This document shows, piece after piece, positions 31,746-39,887 of a DNA stretch of 42,973 nucleotides. The stretch is from an uncultured Flavobacteriaceae bacterium (GTDB lineage Bacteria > Bacteroidota > Bacteroidia > Flavobacteriales > Flavobacteriaceae). The stretch spans positions 1-42,973 of the forward strand of contig CAKZOO010000163.1 of assembly GCA_937136455.1 (NCBI GenBank), written 5' to 3'. Below the pieces are notes generated by a model that saw only the letters and a list, made by a program, of their open reading frames with translations, was not told where the DNA came from and did not search any database. Every line of letters begins with the position of its first letter. Position 1 is the first letter of the stretch. The translations under genes and the position numbers were made by a program.

Positions 31746-31827
31746 AATACACACGAAAATTTTATATTTCAGTAGGAGTATATACACAATACAATAACTG
31801 ACAATATAATTTATTGACGGAGATAGA

Positions 31828-33333
31828 ATGGATTTTTTAGAGCTGTTTGATGGACTAGATATTGAACTAAAATCTGGAAAGGTTGTTATTGAAGGAATTA
31901 GATACAACCTTACCGACTTCAGAAAAGAACTTTTTAATATTATAGATATAACTTCTCAGAAAGGTATTGATCTAATGAAGATCAAGGCGACTGATGAAGA
32001 TAAGTATAAAGATGTATCTAAAGATATCTATGAAGCAATCAAAAGAGAATTAAGACCTAGTTTTGAAAGTTCCTTAGAAGTAGATTCTACTTTAATAAAC
32101 CTAACTCCAGTAGTTAGTATGGACGAGGACGAAGTATTTCTAGTTGATGAAACTCTAGGGGAAGTATCAGAGGTCGCTTATAGGTCTTGGATTAAGGCAG
32201 TAGATATAGATGTACGAAAGGCGGTTCTAAACTCTGCTATGCCAATGGCCAGGTTCTACTTCAATCCTTACGATATTACGAGCAAAGTAATACGCAAAGA
32301 AGTATCTGGGCTAGATATGGTCCACATTAATACTTACTCACCTCCAATGTGGAGAAAAAATGCTAATATTAATGAGGAAATTCCAGAATTATTAAATGAG
32401 TTTATGACTCACTTAGTACCTATTGAAGAACAAAGAGAGTACTGTCTTTCTTGGATGGCTGAAGCCGTGTTCGGTAGAAATGAAACTTACCTAGTACTAA
32501 ACGGTGATAAAGGTGTAGGTAAAAACACTATCTACGAGATTATGAAAGCTGTAATCTCTCCTAGATACTGTGTGACTGCTCCTGCATCATTAACAACATC
32601 TCACTTTAATAATGTACTTAAAGATAAAAGACTTATTCTCTTAGATGAATACAAAATCACTAGATCAAATCACTTATTTTTAAAGAAGATTATTAACAAA
32701 AACCAGACTATTGAAAAGAAAGGGGTAGATGCTGATAAAGAGTTCGAGACTTTCAACTCATTTATGGTATTCCACAATGATGTTAGTGATATGTATATTG
32801 AGCGAGATGACAGGCGATTCTCTGTTTTAGATATCACTAAGACAAACCTTTTAGAGTTATGGGACGCAGATCAGATTCACGAGCTTATTGTTGAACTTAA
32901 TAAACCAGAGTCAGAACTAACTAAAGCTATCGGTGAGTACTTACTTTATAGATTCGAGAATATTGAATTTAATAATGTACTTCCATTCAAAGGTGAAAGA
33001 TTCCACGAAATTGTAGAGTATCACATGCCGACTTGGTTACAAATCGTAGTCGCTATGATTGAAAATGGTGATGTAATAGATGGTGAAATCTCATTTAAGA
33101 AAGAAATTGAGAAGAAACTAGCTAATGAGATGATGGGTAAGAAAAAGATTCAATGGCGAAAGACTACTCTAGATAAGGTTCTCAAAGAATATAAATATAA
33201 AGATAAGTTTAATATAGGAAAGATCGAAAAAGACGGAAAAGGTTTACTACTAAAGATAAATCAGGAGCTTTTAGATCAATTCGACCATTACGGACTAGAT
33301 GTTGAACTTGAAGAAGAGGATGATCTACTATGA
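31828..33333 (+). CDS. SF3-like replicative helicase
   Basis: 501 residues, with GGAG 5 nt before the ATG at 31828. Walker A GDKGVGKNT at 226-234, Walker B RLILLDEY with D273-E274, then a conserved FHNDVSDMYIERDDRRF block with a likely arginine finger at about 330. This is the DUF5906/D5-like superfamily 3 helicase of podovirus replisomes. The N-terminal 180 residues show no clear zinc or primase motif. The C-terminus is acidic and ends EEEDDLL. First gene of the replication operon, it likely unwinds DNA ahead of the family A polymerase; primer synthesis must come from elsewhere or from a cryptic N-terminal domain. Confidence 0.8.
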   Translation: MDFLELFDGLDIELKSGKVVIEGIRYNLTDFRKELFNIIDITSQKGIDLMKIKATDEDKYKDVSKDIYEAIKRELRPSFESSLEVDSTLINLTPVVSMDEDEVFLVDETLGEVSEVAYRSWIKAVDIDVRKAVLNSAMPMARFYFNPYDITSKVIRKEVSGLDMVHINTYSPPMWRKNANINEEIPELLNEFMTHLVPIEEQREYCLSWMAEAVFGRNETYLVLNGDKGVGKNTIYEIMKAVISPRYCVTAPASLTTSHFNNVLKDKRLILLDEYKITRSNHLFLKKIINKNQTIEKKGVDADKEFETFNSFMVFHNDVSDMYIERDDRRFSVLDITKTNLLELWDADQIHELIVELNKPESELTKAIGEYLLYRFENIEFNNVLPFKGERFHEIVEYHMPTWLQIVVAMIENGDVIDGEISFKKEIEKKLANEMMGKKKIQWRKTTLDKVLKEYKYKDKFNIGKIEKDGKGLLLKINQELLDQFDHYGLDVELEEEDDLL

Positions 33334-33662
33334 TTAGAAGTGAAGCTGACCACGTAGTTAAAGTTATATTTGAAGCTACTGAAATATTGAGAGAGTTCAG
33401 ACCTGATTTAGTGTTTGAAGCCGTTATAGTTCCTTGGACAGAACATAAATTTCACGTTGAAGTTATGGCCAGGAGAAGTATGCACGTAGACTCTTCTAGG
33501 AAGATTTTCGCTAAAGACCTACTCACTAGAGACCACGGCGACATAATGACTTTCCACAGAATACAAGCAATGTATAAAGATATCAGCCATCAAGAAGGAT
33601 TAGCAGCACAGAGAAAATTTACGGAGTTAAGAAATAATAAACGACAAAGAAGAGGTGTATAA
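33330..33662 (+). CDS. unknown replication-arm protein
   Basis: 110 residues; the start overlaps the helicase stop. It reads HVVKVIFEATEILREFRPDL, then PWTEHKFHVEVMARRSMHVD, with a basic C-terminus (ELRNNKRQRRGV). No catalytic motif is recognised. The overlap with the helicase suggests a partner role. Helical with one strand pair; no cysteines or membrane segment. Confidence 0.7.
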   Translation: MIRSEADHVVKVIFEATEILREFRPDLVFEAVIVPWTEHKFHVEVMARRSMHVDSSRKIFAKDLLTRDHGDIMTFHRIQAMYKDISHQEGLAAQRKFTELRNNKRQRRGV

Positions 33663-33967
33663 TGTCGAGTGATAAAAGGTTTAGAGAACTAACAGACGAC
33701 TTAATTAAAGAACCTAACCACAAAAAAGGCAATTGGAGAGTAGGCGAGAAAAAAGAACTATCTTACGATTCCTATATGCAAATATCCCAAATAATGTATG
33801 ATCAAAAGAAAATGCTTTTAACTATGAAATCCGAGCTAGACGCTAAAGACGAGCTACTTAGGGAGGCGATTGAGATGATTAGAAAGGGGTCATTATTTAA
33901 TAGAACTCAGGATCAACATGACTTCCTAAACAAACCAGAAATAAAAAAGCTCAAAAATCAGACATGA
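33662..33967 (+). CDS. unknown replication-arm protein
   Basis: 101 residues; TAATG overlap with the preceding gene. It has a coiled-coil centre (QMYDQKK-type heptads: YDQKKMLLTMKSELDAKDEL) and a basic start. No domain can be named. It is followed by a nested hairpin (33949..33992). Confidence 0.65.
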   Translation: MSSDKRFRELTDDLIKEPNHKKGNWRVGEKKELSYDSYMQISQIMYDQKKMLLTMKSELDAKDELLREAIEMIRKGSLFNRTQDQHDFLNKPEIKKLKNQT

Positions 33968-33992
33968 TAATTACATATCAGGATCAATGAGC
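33949..33992 (+). other. nested intercistronic hairpin
   Basis: Outer GCTCA/TGAGC and inner TGATA/TATCA arms around ATTACA. It spans the stop of the preceding gene and the only clear gap in this part of the operon. There is no U-tract, so a message-processing or stabilising element is more likely than termination. Confidence 0.35.
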
Positions 33993-34026
33993 CCTAGTGA
34001 GATAATTTTAATTATAGGAAATAAAT

Positions 34027-34365
34027 ATGAGTGAGACAAGTTTAGAGTTTTGGCAACGCCAAACTCTTAGAGAAAAGCAAGCGGATATATTAAAAGATTG
34101 GGAGCATGATAGGGAGTCCGCAAGAAAAGAACTCCAATCCCTCAAAGACCAACTAGAAAAAGCTGAGAAGGTTATAGAGTTTTATGGAGAAAGAAGTAAT
34201 TGGAATAGACTTTCTGAGTCACCAAACTGGACAAAGATAAAAAATGATTCATCGGAAGAGAGGTTGATAATCTGTGATGATGATTATCCAGTTATGTGCG
34301 GAGGCAAAAAAGCCCGTCAATACTTCCAAGAAAAACAAGATCAGTTAAAGGTTAAGAATGACTAA
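34027..34365 (+). CDS. coiled-coil unknown protein
   Basis: 112 residues, with AGGAAATAA before the ATG at 34027. Residues 10-50 form a charged coiled coil (WEHDRESARKELQSLKDQLE, KAEKVIEFYGER). The C-terminal part contains RLIICDDDYPVMCGGKKARQ. No family can be named; the CGG-KKAR end could bind nucleic acid. It overlaps the next gene. Confidence 0.65.
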   Translation: MSETSLEFWQRQTLREKQADILKDWEHDRESARKELQSLKDQLEKAEKVIEFYGERSNWNRLSESPNWTKIKNDSSEERLIICDDDYPVMCGGKKARQYFQEKQDQLKVKND

Positions 34366-34579
34366 ATTAAATATTGTACAAATTAATTACTATGGAAACA
34401 TAGTACCGGCAGGGTACTCAGTATATTTAAACCCAGACTGTATAATATCTATAGAGGTAAGAGAAAAGCAGGAAACGGCTTTAGTAAAATGTACTGACGG
34501 AGAGAAATATAGGATTTCAAAGTCTGATGTGGAGGGGTTACTAGATGTTAGAACAACTACTAGAAAGCATAATAAATAA
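34358..34579 (+). CDS. small beta-rich unknown protein
   Basis: 73 residues, overlapping both neighbours. It is beta-rich: NIVQINYYGNIVPAGYSVYL, then CIISIEVREKQETALVKCTD. The C-terminus is basic (RTTTRKHNK). It shares the operon's ATG-overlap style. The function is not visible. Confidence 0.6.
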   Translation: MTKLNIVQINYYGNIVPAGYSVYLNPDCIISIEVREKQETALVKCTDGEKYRISKSDVEGLLDVRTTTRKHNK

Positions 34580-34781
34580 AGAAGAGTATACCCATGTATC
34601 TATCTCACTTACTAAAGGTGAGAAGGGTGTAAGTATTAACGTATTAGATAAGGAAGAGTGGAGACCAGTAGCTAATAGTTCATTCCACGACTCTATGGAA
34701 GATGCAGTTAATTACTTAGATGGGTTAAACTCTCAAGAAACTAAAACAGAACAGGAACCAGAAGAGGAGGATTTACTGTGA
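34545..34781 (+). CDS. small protein with acidic EEDLL tail
   Basis: 78 residues, with GGAGG before the ATG (34545). It reads MLEQLLESIINKEEYTHVSI, then EWRPVANSSFHDSMEDAVNY, and ends in an acidic linker EQEPEEEDLL. That C-terminus is nearly identical to those of TerS, the SF3 helicase and the exonuclease, although the bodies are unrelated. Overlaps both neighbours. The likely role is docking to a shared partner. Confidence 0.65.
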   Translation: MLEQLLESIINKEEYTHVSISLTKGEKGVSINVLDKEEWRPVANSSFHDSMEDAVNYLDGLNSQETKTEQEPEEEDLL

Positions 34782-35029
34782 AATGGATAAAATCTTATAT
34801 TTTTTATTTTAGAGTTCTAAGAGAACTAAGAACAAATTACGATTTCGGATTATGTGCTTGTATTAACTATATTTACGGAGCTGAGGAAAAGAATTTCTTT
34901 CAAAATTGGCTAGAAAGAGAGAAAGGTATTTCTATGTTTGATTGGGCTTTCCCTACTACGAAAACTTATTATCCCCATAGAAAGAAATTATTAAAAGAGT
35001 ATTTGAAGGTGAGATATGGAAGACTATAG
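34778..35029 (+). CDS. small aromatic unknown protein
   Basis: 83 residues from a GTG at 34778, favoured by GAGGAGG 7 nt upstream. Rich in Tyr/Phe/Trp (YIFYFRVLRELRTNYDFGLC; NFFQNWLEREKGISMFDWAF). It carries no clear membrane span despite its hydrophobicity. Its sequence reads like a compact helical phage protein. No name can be given. Confidence 0.65.
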   Translation: MKWIKSYIFYFRVLRELRTNYDFGLCACINYIYGAEEKNFFQNWLEREKGISMFDWAFPTTKTYYPHRKKLLKEYLKVRYGRL

Positions 35030-35162
35030 AGAACTACTAGAAAAATTACTAAGAAAAGCTCTACCTTATGTGGAGCAAGATGCTGAAAACTTTGAAGCGA
35101 AGAAATTATCCCTAGAAATAAAAAATATTCTAAGTGGAGTAGGTGTTGATCTGTATAGATAA
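35016..35162 (+). CDS. 48-residue helical protein
   Basis: The ATG at 35016 has AAGG 6 nt upstream, inside the end of the preceding gene. It reads MEDYRELLEKLLRKALPYVE, then QDAENFEAKKLSLEIKNILS. It is an amphipathic helix throughout, without a recognised family. It fills a region otherwise empty in a packed operon. Confidence 0.6.
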   Translation: MEDYRELLEKLLRKALPYVEQDAENFEAKKLSLEIKNILSGVGVDLYR

Positions 35163-35169
35163 TGGGCTG

Positions 35170-35337
35170 ATGAAACTACATGGTTATAACACTAAACTTA
35201 ACGAAGAAGTCGTAAAGGAAATAAGAAGACTTCTAAAAGACGGAGTTAAGGGTAAAGATATAGCTAAAAAATTTAACGTAAGTCCTAGTAATATCTCAGC
35301 AATTAAAAATAATAAAATTTGGAACTTGACGGGATAG
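35170..35337 (+). CDS. helix-turn-helix protein
   Basis: 55 residues from the ATG at 35170; upstream GTG/TTG starts at 35143-35146 overlap the previous gene and cannot be excluded. KLNEEVVKEIRRLLKDGVKG, then KDIAKKFNVSPSNISAIKNN is a Hin/resolvase-type helix-turn-helix similar to those fused to homing endonucleases or acting alone as DNA-binding adaptors. It may be a regulator of the downstream polymerase gene or a second candidate for the operator-binding role. Confidence 0.65.
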   Translation: MKLHGYNTKLNEEVVKEIRRLLKDGVKGKDIAKKFNVSPSNISAIKNNKIWNLTG

Positions 35338-35401
35338 ACGAACAAAACTAAAGTTAATTCACTATCAGAGATGAACTAGTTAAAAAGTATAAAGGTATAA
35401 A

Positions 35402-37456
35402 GTGACTCAAACAAAAAACAAATACTGCGAGATAGATTTTGAATTTTTCGGTACTTCTGAGGAAGTATTGTCGTTGGTGTGTTGCTCGCTTAAGCTTTCA
35501 GATCATGACCACCCAGAAGAATATTGGCTCCTTGGTAACAATACTGAGCGTCAACAACTAGTAGAAAGAATTACCTCCTTAAAGGATGACTATATTTTTC
35601 TAGCTCATGGTGTGTCAGCGGAAGCGAGCAGCTTTCTAGCTCTAGGTCTTAAACCTCAAGACTTCAAATGGATATGTACATTTATTGAGTTCCGTTGTCT
35701 TACAAATCACAACCACGAATTACAATATGGAAAGCATTTCATCGATGGTAAGGTTAGGACTATCTACCCACCAAAACCTAAATATGAGATGACTGAAGAA
35801 GATAAGAAACGTAAGTCTGGTAAGATTACACATTCGCTAGGACAGGCCGTATTTAAGTTCTTAGGTAAAACTATTGATACCTCTCATAAAAATGAAATGA
35901 GAGATATTATAATCAGCGGTGATAAGAGAGCAATCTTGGACAATAAAGCTCAGATTCAAGACTATTGTACTTCCGACATTAAGTATCTTCTGCCGATGCT
36001 TAAGAAAATGGCAGGACATTATAAGAAACTCTTAGAGCCGTCTGATTATAAATTAATGGTCCAAGATATGTTAGTTCGTGGGAATACTATGGCCCACAAC
36101 GCTATCATGGAACGTGATGGATACCCTATCGCATATAACAATCTAAGAAACTTCACACTTCAAATACCAGATATTTTAAATGAGTGCGCAGAGGATATTA
36201 ATGCACAATTTCCAGAAAGAGATTTTTTCGTATATTCAAAAGCTACAGGAAAATACAGCCGAAAACAAAAGCCCGTCAAAGATTGGATTATTAATGAATC
36301 AGGGGTCGAGGAGAAGTGGCTACGCACGGCTAAGAAAGATTACAGCTTATCGCTCGATGCTTTTGGCGATCATTTCCACTTTAGACATGATTACCCTAGA
36401 GGAAATGTTGGGGCCCAACAACTCAGATATCTTAAACTCAAGCAATCACTTAATGGCTTCTCTCCTAAGAAAGGGTCGAAGTCTTTCTGGGATTCCGTTG
36501 GAAGTGATAGAAGAGTTAGAGCATATCTCAACCCTTACGGGTCGCTATCAGGAAGATATCAACCGCCTTCAACTGGATATCTTTTTCTTAAACCTGCATG
36601 GATGCGTTCGCTCTGCGTACCTCCAAAAGGGAAGATGATTGTAGGTATCGACTATAAATCAGAAGAGTTCTTAATCTCAGGATTATTCTCTAAAGATTTA
36701 AAGATGATCGATGCTTATAAGTCTGGAGATGTTTACCTGGCCTTCGCTAAGGATTCAGAAATGGTTCCTCAATATGCGACTAAAGCTACTCACCCTGTTG
36801 AAAGACAATCGGCAAAATCTGCCGTACTGGGTATCTCTTATCTTATGACTAAGATCGGACTAGCTAAGAAAATGTCTCAAGATTTAGGTAGAGAGGTGAC
36901 GGAAGATGAAGCTCAAGAATACATTGATAGATTTAATGAAACGTATGAAGTTCACTATGAAGCTGTTGAGGACTATCTGGAAGATTTTTCGGACAGAGGG
37001 TATGGCAGGCTATCAGATGGATGGACTTTATTTGGTGATAACGAAAACTTCCGAAGTGTGGCAAATTTCCCTAAACAGGGAATGGGTGGTGCCATACTTA
37101 GAAAGGCAGTCCAAATGGCTCATAATCGTGATCTTCGAGTTGTGGCTCCTTTGCATGATGCCCTCTACTTCGAGGTCGATCTCGAAGATTGGGAAGCTGT
37201 ACAGGCTTGTTGTGAGGTTATGCGTGATGCTTTTACTCATTTCTATGTCGGTACTGATATGGAAGAGTATGCCGAATTAATCATGTTAGATGTTGAGTGT
37301 TGGTCTAAGGAACTACCAGAGCGTAAGAGAGCTATTGGTACAACTTACGGACTTCAACACCTGTCTCAGGAAACTATTCACATAGACGAGAGAGCAGGTA
37401 ACGAGTACGAGAAGTTTAGTAAATATTTCTACACACCAGAATGGGAGTTACTGTGA
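35402..37456 (+). CDS. family A DNA polymerase
   Basis: 684 residues from a GTG at 35402 with AAAGG 6 nt upstream; the start codon runs directly into the ACTCAAACAA motif. Exonuclease residues: D12/E14 (EIDFE), YCTSD with D192. Polymerase motif A GIDYKSEEF with D417, motif B RQSAKSAVLGISY (R468, K472, Y480), motif C PLHDALYFEV with D586. The motif C position normally E (HDE) is A here, as in some phage lineages. Length agrees with compact phage enzymes. It would replicate the genome with the SF3-like helicase and SSB. Confidence 0.93.
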   Translation: MTQTKNKYCEIDFEFFGTSEEVLSLVCCSLKLSDHDHPEEYWLLGNNTERQQLVERITSLKDDYIFLAHGVSAEASSFLALGLKPQDFKWICTFIEFRCLTNHNHELQYGKHFIDGKVRTIYPPKPKYEMTEEDKKRKSGKITHSLGQAVFKFLGKTIDTSHKNEMRDIIISGDKRAILDNKAQIQDYCTSDIKYLLPMLKKMAGHYKKLLEPSDYKLMVQDMLVRGNTMAHNAIMERDGYPIAYNNLRNFTLQIPDILNECAEDINAQFPERDFFVYSKATGKYSRKQKPVKDWIINESGVEEKWLRTAKKDYSLSLDAFGDHFHFRHDYPRGNVGAQQLRYLKLKQSLNGFSPKKGSKSFWDSVGSDRRVRAYLNPYGSLSGRYQPPSTGYLFLKPAWMRSLCVPPKGKMIVGIDYKSEEFLISGLFSKDLKMIDAYKSGDVYLAFAKDSEMVPQYATKATHPVERQSAKSAVLGISYLMTKIGLAKKMSQDLGREVTEDEAQEYIDRFNETYEVHYEAVEDYLEDFSDRGYGRLSDGWTLFGDNENFRSVANFPKQGMGGAILRKAVQMAHNRDLRVVAPLHDALYFEVDLEDWEAVQACCEVMRDAFTHFYVGTDMEEYAELIMLDVECWSKELPERKRAIGTTYGLQHLSQETIHIDERAGNEYEKFSKYFYTPEWELL

Positions 37457-37605
37457 GTTGTAATGTATGTGGATTTGAACCACAAGACGAACTAGAAGAA
37501 GGACTTATGTGGAGATGCTACAGTTGTGAAGAAAATGCTTGTGATAACTGTACCCGAATAATAGAAGATCAAGTAATTTGTATGGAGTGTAATAGCCATG
37601 GGTAA
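37453..37605 (+). CDS. 50-residue zinc-binding protein
   Basis: GTG at 37453 overlaps the polymerase stop, with GGGAG 5 nt upstream. Cysteines occur as C3-x2-C6, C22-x2-C25, C30-x2-C33 and C43-x2-C46, four CxxC pairs suited to two zinc sites, like a small PHD/RING-type or ribbon module. It is coupled to the polymerase and could be an accessory subunit. No catalytic function is visible. Confidence 0.7.
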   Translation: MSCNVCGFEPQDELEEGLMWRCYSCEENACDNCTRIIEDQVICMECNSHG

Positions 37606-37768
37606 AACAAACGATGCAGGAGTTCCTTTCCTATCAGGAAAGAGAAAAGTAACTGATAAATACAGAGAGAATTACGATCAAATAGATTGGTCAAAGAAAT
37701 CATCAAAAGATGAGGACAATAAAAGTAGCGAGGACTCTCGCAAGGAGAAAAGCGATGGCGAAATTTAA
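37598..37768 (+). CDS. 56-residue basic/acidic unknown protein
   Basis: ATG at 37598, with GGAG 10 nt upstream; it overlaps both neighbours. It reads MGKTNDAGVPFLSGKRKVTD, then KYRENYDQIDWSKK, followed by a charged disordered tail rich in S, K, D and E. A likely intrinsically disordered linker protein. Real by context and coupling, unknown by function. Confidence 0.55.
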   Translation: MGKTNDAGVPFLSGKRKVTDKYRENYDQIDWSKKSSKDEDNKSSEDSRKEKSDGEI

Positions 37769-38162
37769 TTTCAAAAAAGTAAAAGGCCAGAGACAGTACA
37801 AGAAGTGGAACGAGTGGGAAGTGGAAGACTTTGTAGTAGGTACACTAGTTGAGGTCGGTCAAGACCAGTTTGGTAAAACTAACTACATCATCGAACTACT
37901 TGAGACTTCAATGGAAGATTTAGAAGTAGGTAAAAACTTCTGTCTAAATTCTTGTGGTTCACTTGATTACAAGATGGAAGATGTTGAAATTGGTACTGTA
38001 ATTAGAGTTGAATACGAAGGTCAAGTAGAGCTAGAGAAAGGACCATTCAAAGGTAAATTGGCACACACAGTAGACCTACAAATCGCTTCAGATGCAGATG
38101 TTAAGGAAGAAGACCTACCACCTGCACACGATGAAGAAGATGATGAAGAGATGGGGCTGTAA
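37755..38162 (+). CDS. single-stranded DNA-binding-like protein
   Basis: 135 residues from the ATG at 37755, with AAGGAG 7 nt upstream; the frame opens further upstream but that part lies in the previous gene. The body reads WEVEDFVVGTLVEVGQDQFG, KTNYIIELLE, then FCLNSCGSLDYKM and GTVIRVEYEGQ, an OB-fold pattern of phage SSB-like proteins. The tail is acidic (AHDEEDDEEMGL), typical for SSB interaction tips. It sits between the polymerase and the exonuclease. It would coat single strands and recruit partners. Confidence 0.65.
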   Translation: MAKFNFKKVKGQRQYKKWNEWEVEDFVVGTLVEVGQDQFGKTNYIIELLETSMEDLEVGKNFCLNSCGSLDYKMEDVEIGTVIRVEYEGQVELEKGPFKGKLAHTVDLQIASDADVKEEDLPPAHDEEDDEEMGL

Positions 38163-38431
38163 TGAAAAGAGAAGACCTAATTAACATACTCTTAAAAAAC
38201 AAACTAGATGCAGATAAGGTAGCGACTCTGCTTGAGTCTCAGAAAGAAATTATTTCTGCTTCAGTAGCAGCAATGGCTATTTGCAACCCAGATGCTACTA
38301 AGAAACTACTTACTAGATTAGTAAGTTATGTAGATGAAATTAAGAAAGAGGCTGAGGAAATCGACAAGACAGTTACCGAAGAAGGTAAAGCCCATTTCGA
38401 TAAAATACTAAAACCTCAAGAGGAACTTTAA
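38162..38431 (+). CDS. small helical unknown protein
   Basis: 89 residues, TAATG overlap with the SSB-like gene. It is entirely helical: REDLINILLKNKLDADKVAT, LLESQKEIISASVAAMAICN, then EIKKEAEEIDKTVTEEGKAH. It ends KPQEEL. Placed between the SSB-like and exonuclease genes, it may be a small recombination mediator, but this cannot be shown from sequence. Confidence 0.65.
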   Translation: MKREDLINILLKNKLDADKVATLLESQKEIISASVAAMAICNPDATKKLLTRLVSYVDEIKKEAEEIDKTVTEEGKAHFDKILKPQEEL

Positions 38432-38433
38432 AG

Positions 38434-39318
38434 ATGACAGCAGAAACTAAACTAGAGGGTCTGGTATTTGATCTACCAGACGAGGCATATCACGGGGAGA
38501 AGGGTCATTACTCTTCTACCCAATTTAAAGACGCTTTAAAAGATATCGAATACTTCCATGACAAGTATGTTACTGGAGAAATCGTAGAGGAAGTTTCTTC
38601 ATCTACTCAGAACAACTTTGATATCGGTCACGCTTACCATTGCTTAACACTAGAGCCACACAAATTCGATGAAGGATTTGCTGTATTCTCTGGAGCTGTT
38701 AAGAGAGGTAAAGCTTACGATACTTTTAAAGAAGAGAACGAAGGTAAGAAAATCTTGTCTCAAAAGCAATACAATACTGCTAAGTTTATCGCTGATGCTG
38801 CGGATAAAAACCAAGTATCTAGTGACCTTAGATCAGAAGGTCTTGCAGAAGTTTCTCTATTTGTAGAGCTTCACGGGGTTAAGGTTAAAGTACGTGCCGA
38901 CTGGATTTCTTTTACGGGTGAGTTTAACGAAGGTATTCCATACATCATGGACATGAAGTCAACTACTGGAAACCCTAAAGACAAGAAGAAAGTAGTTAAG
39001 AAAATTGAAGATATGGGCTACGAACTTTCAGCAGCTCTTTACTTAGATGCTTTTAACGAGTACCTAGGGAAGAAAGGTGAGCCTTTAATCGAGCAGTTTA
39101 AATGGTCTTTTGAATCAAAAGATTTAGGAACTTCTAAAGTATATACTGCTACTGAGCAGATGATCGAAGTAGGTAGAAAGAAATACATGGAAGGACTGAA
39201 GAAGATTAAAGCTGCTAAAGCTGCAGGTTGGGTCTTTACAGATACGGATGATTTTATCGAGCCATCATCTTTCGCTAAGATAGATTGGTTAGAAGACAAA
39301 GAAGAAGATTTATTATAA
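38434..39318 (+). CDS. PD-(D/E)XK exonuclease (Cas4/RecB/ExoVIII-like, DUF3799 type)
   Basis: 294 residues. The family pattern is clear: HYSSTQFKDALKDIEYFHDK, then FDIGHAYHCLTLEPHKFDE (motif with GHAYH), EVSLFVELHGVKVKVRADWI, and YIMDMKSTTGNP with the D-x-K pair, followed by YELSAALYLDAF. These are the PD-(D/E)XK and Q/Y motifs of RecE/Cas4-like nucleases found in phage recombination modules. Usual length is 250-300. The C-terminus EDKEEDLL matches other tails here. With the SSB-like protein it forms a recombination/replication unit. Confidence 0.85.
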   Translation: MTAETKLEGLVFDLPDEAYHGEKGHYSSTQFKDALKDIEYFHDKYVTGEIVEEVSSSTQNNFDIGHAYHCLTLEPHKFDEGFAVFSGAVKRGKAYDTFKEENEGKKILSQKQYNTAKFIADAADKNQVSSDLRSEGLAEVSLFVELHGVKVKVRADWISFTGEFNEGIPYIMDMKSTTGNPKDKKKVVKKIEDMGYELSAALYLDAFNEYLGKKGEPLIEQFKWSFESKDLGTSKVYTATEQMIEVGRKKYMEGLKKIKAAKAAGWVFTDTDDFIEPSSFAKIDWLEDKEEDLL

Positions 39319-39335
39319 CAAGACAGGAGATTAAA

Positions 39336-39887
39336 ATGATTACAAAAATTACTTACGGAATTACAAGAAACTTAGGTGACTATAACTCAGAGAGAATCGA
39401 TGCAGAATACCAAGTAGCGGAAGGTGAAAACCCTAATGCAGCTATGGTAAAGCTTAAGTCTTTCGTACAAAACGGAGCAGTAGAAGTTTCTGCACCAGTA
39501 GAAGAACCACCAAAGCCTGCTAAGACTAAGACTGAAGAGAAAGTCGAAGAGGATATGGACGCAGGTTCTACTCCAGAGAAACCAGAAAAGAAAACTACTA
39601 AAAAGGTAGCGAAGAAAGCAGCATCTAAAAAAGCTACTAAGAAAGCAGCTAAGAAAGATGAACCTATCACTTACGATAGAGAGAATAAAGATCACAAAAA
39701 GAAGATGGCATCTGTACTTAACGAACACTTCCCAACTTGGAAGAAAGATGCAGAGCTTGGAGCCCTAGCTAAAGAATTATCAGGTAAGCTAGTTGGTACT
39801 CCTATCTTCGATAAGAAAGGAAACTTATTAGATTCATTCGTTGACGCAGTTAAAGACGGTATGGCTACGGAAGATGATGGATTATAG
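39336..39887 (+). CDS. histone-like basic-repeat protein
   Basis: 183 residues from the ATG at 39336, with AGGAG 6 nt upstream; earlier in-frame ATG lies in the preceding gene. Residues about 1-60 are a beta-rich domain (ITYGITRNLGDYNSERIDAE). Residues 85-112 are Lys/Ala repeats (KKTTKKVAKKAASKKATKKA), like histone H1 tails. A C-terminal domain contains HKKKMASVLNEHFPTWKKDA and an acidic end TEDDGL. It likely binds DNA through the basic repeats. It is the only protein of this composition in the window. Confidence 0.65.
   Translation: MITKITYGITRNLGDYNSERIDAEYQVAEGENPNAAMVKLKSFVQNGAVEVSAPVEEPPKPAKTKTEEKVEEDMDAGSTPEKPEKKTTKKVAKKAASKKATKKAAKKDEPITYDRENKDHKKKMASVLNEHFPTWKKDAELGALAKELSGKLVGTPIFDKKGNLLDSFVDAVKDGMATEDDGL

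Noticed and set aside
31412..31747. 111-residue (or 73-residue from 31526) open frame on the plus strand
   Set aside because: It runs through a terminator and a promoter; the internal ATG has no good ribosome site and the same DNA forms a well-paired RNA with its stem at the predicted transcript start. It stays an alternative to the RNA reading.
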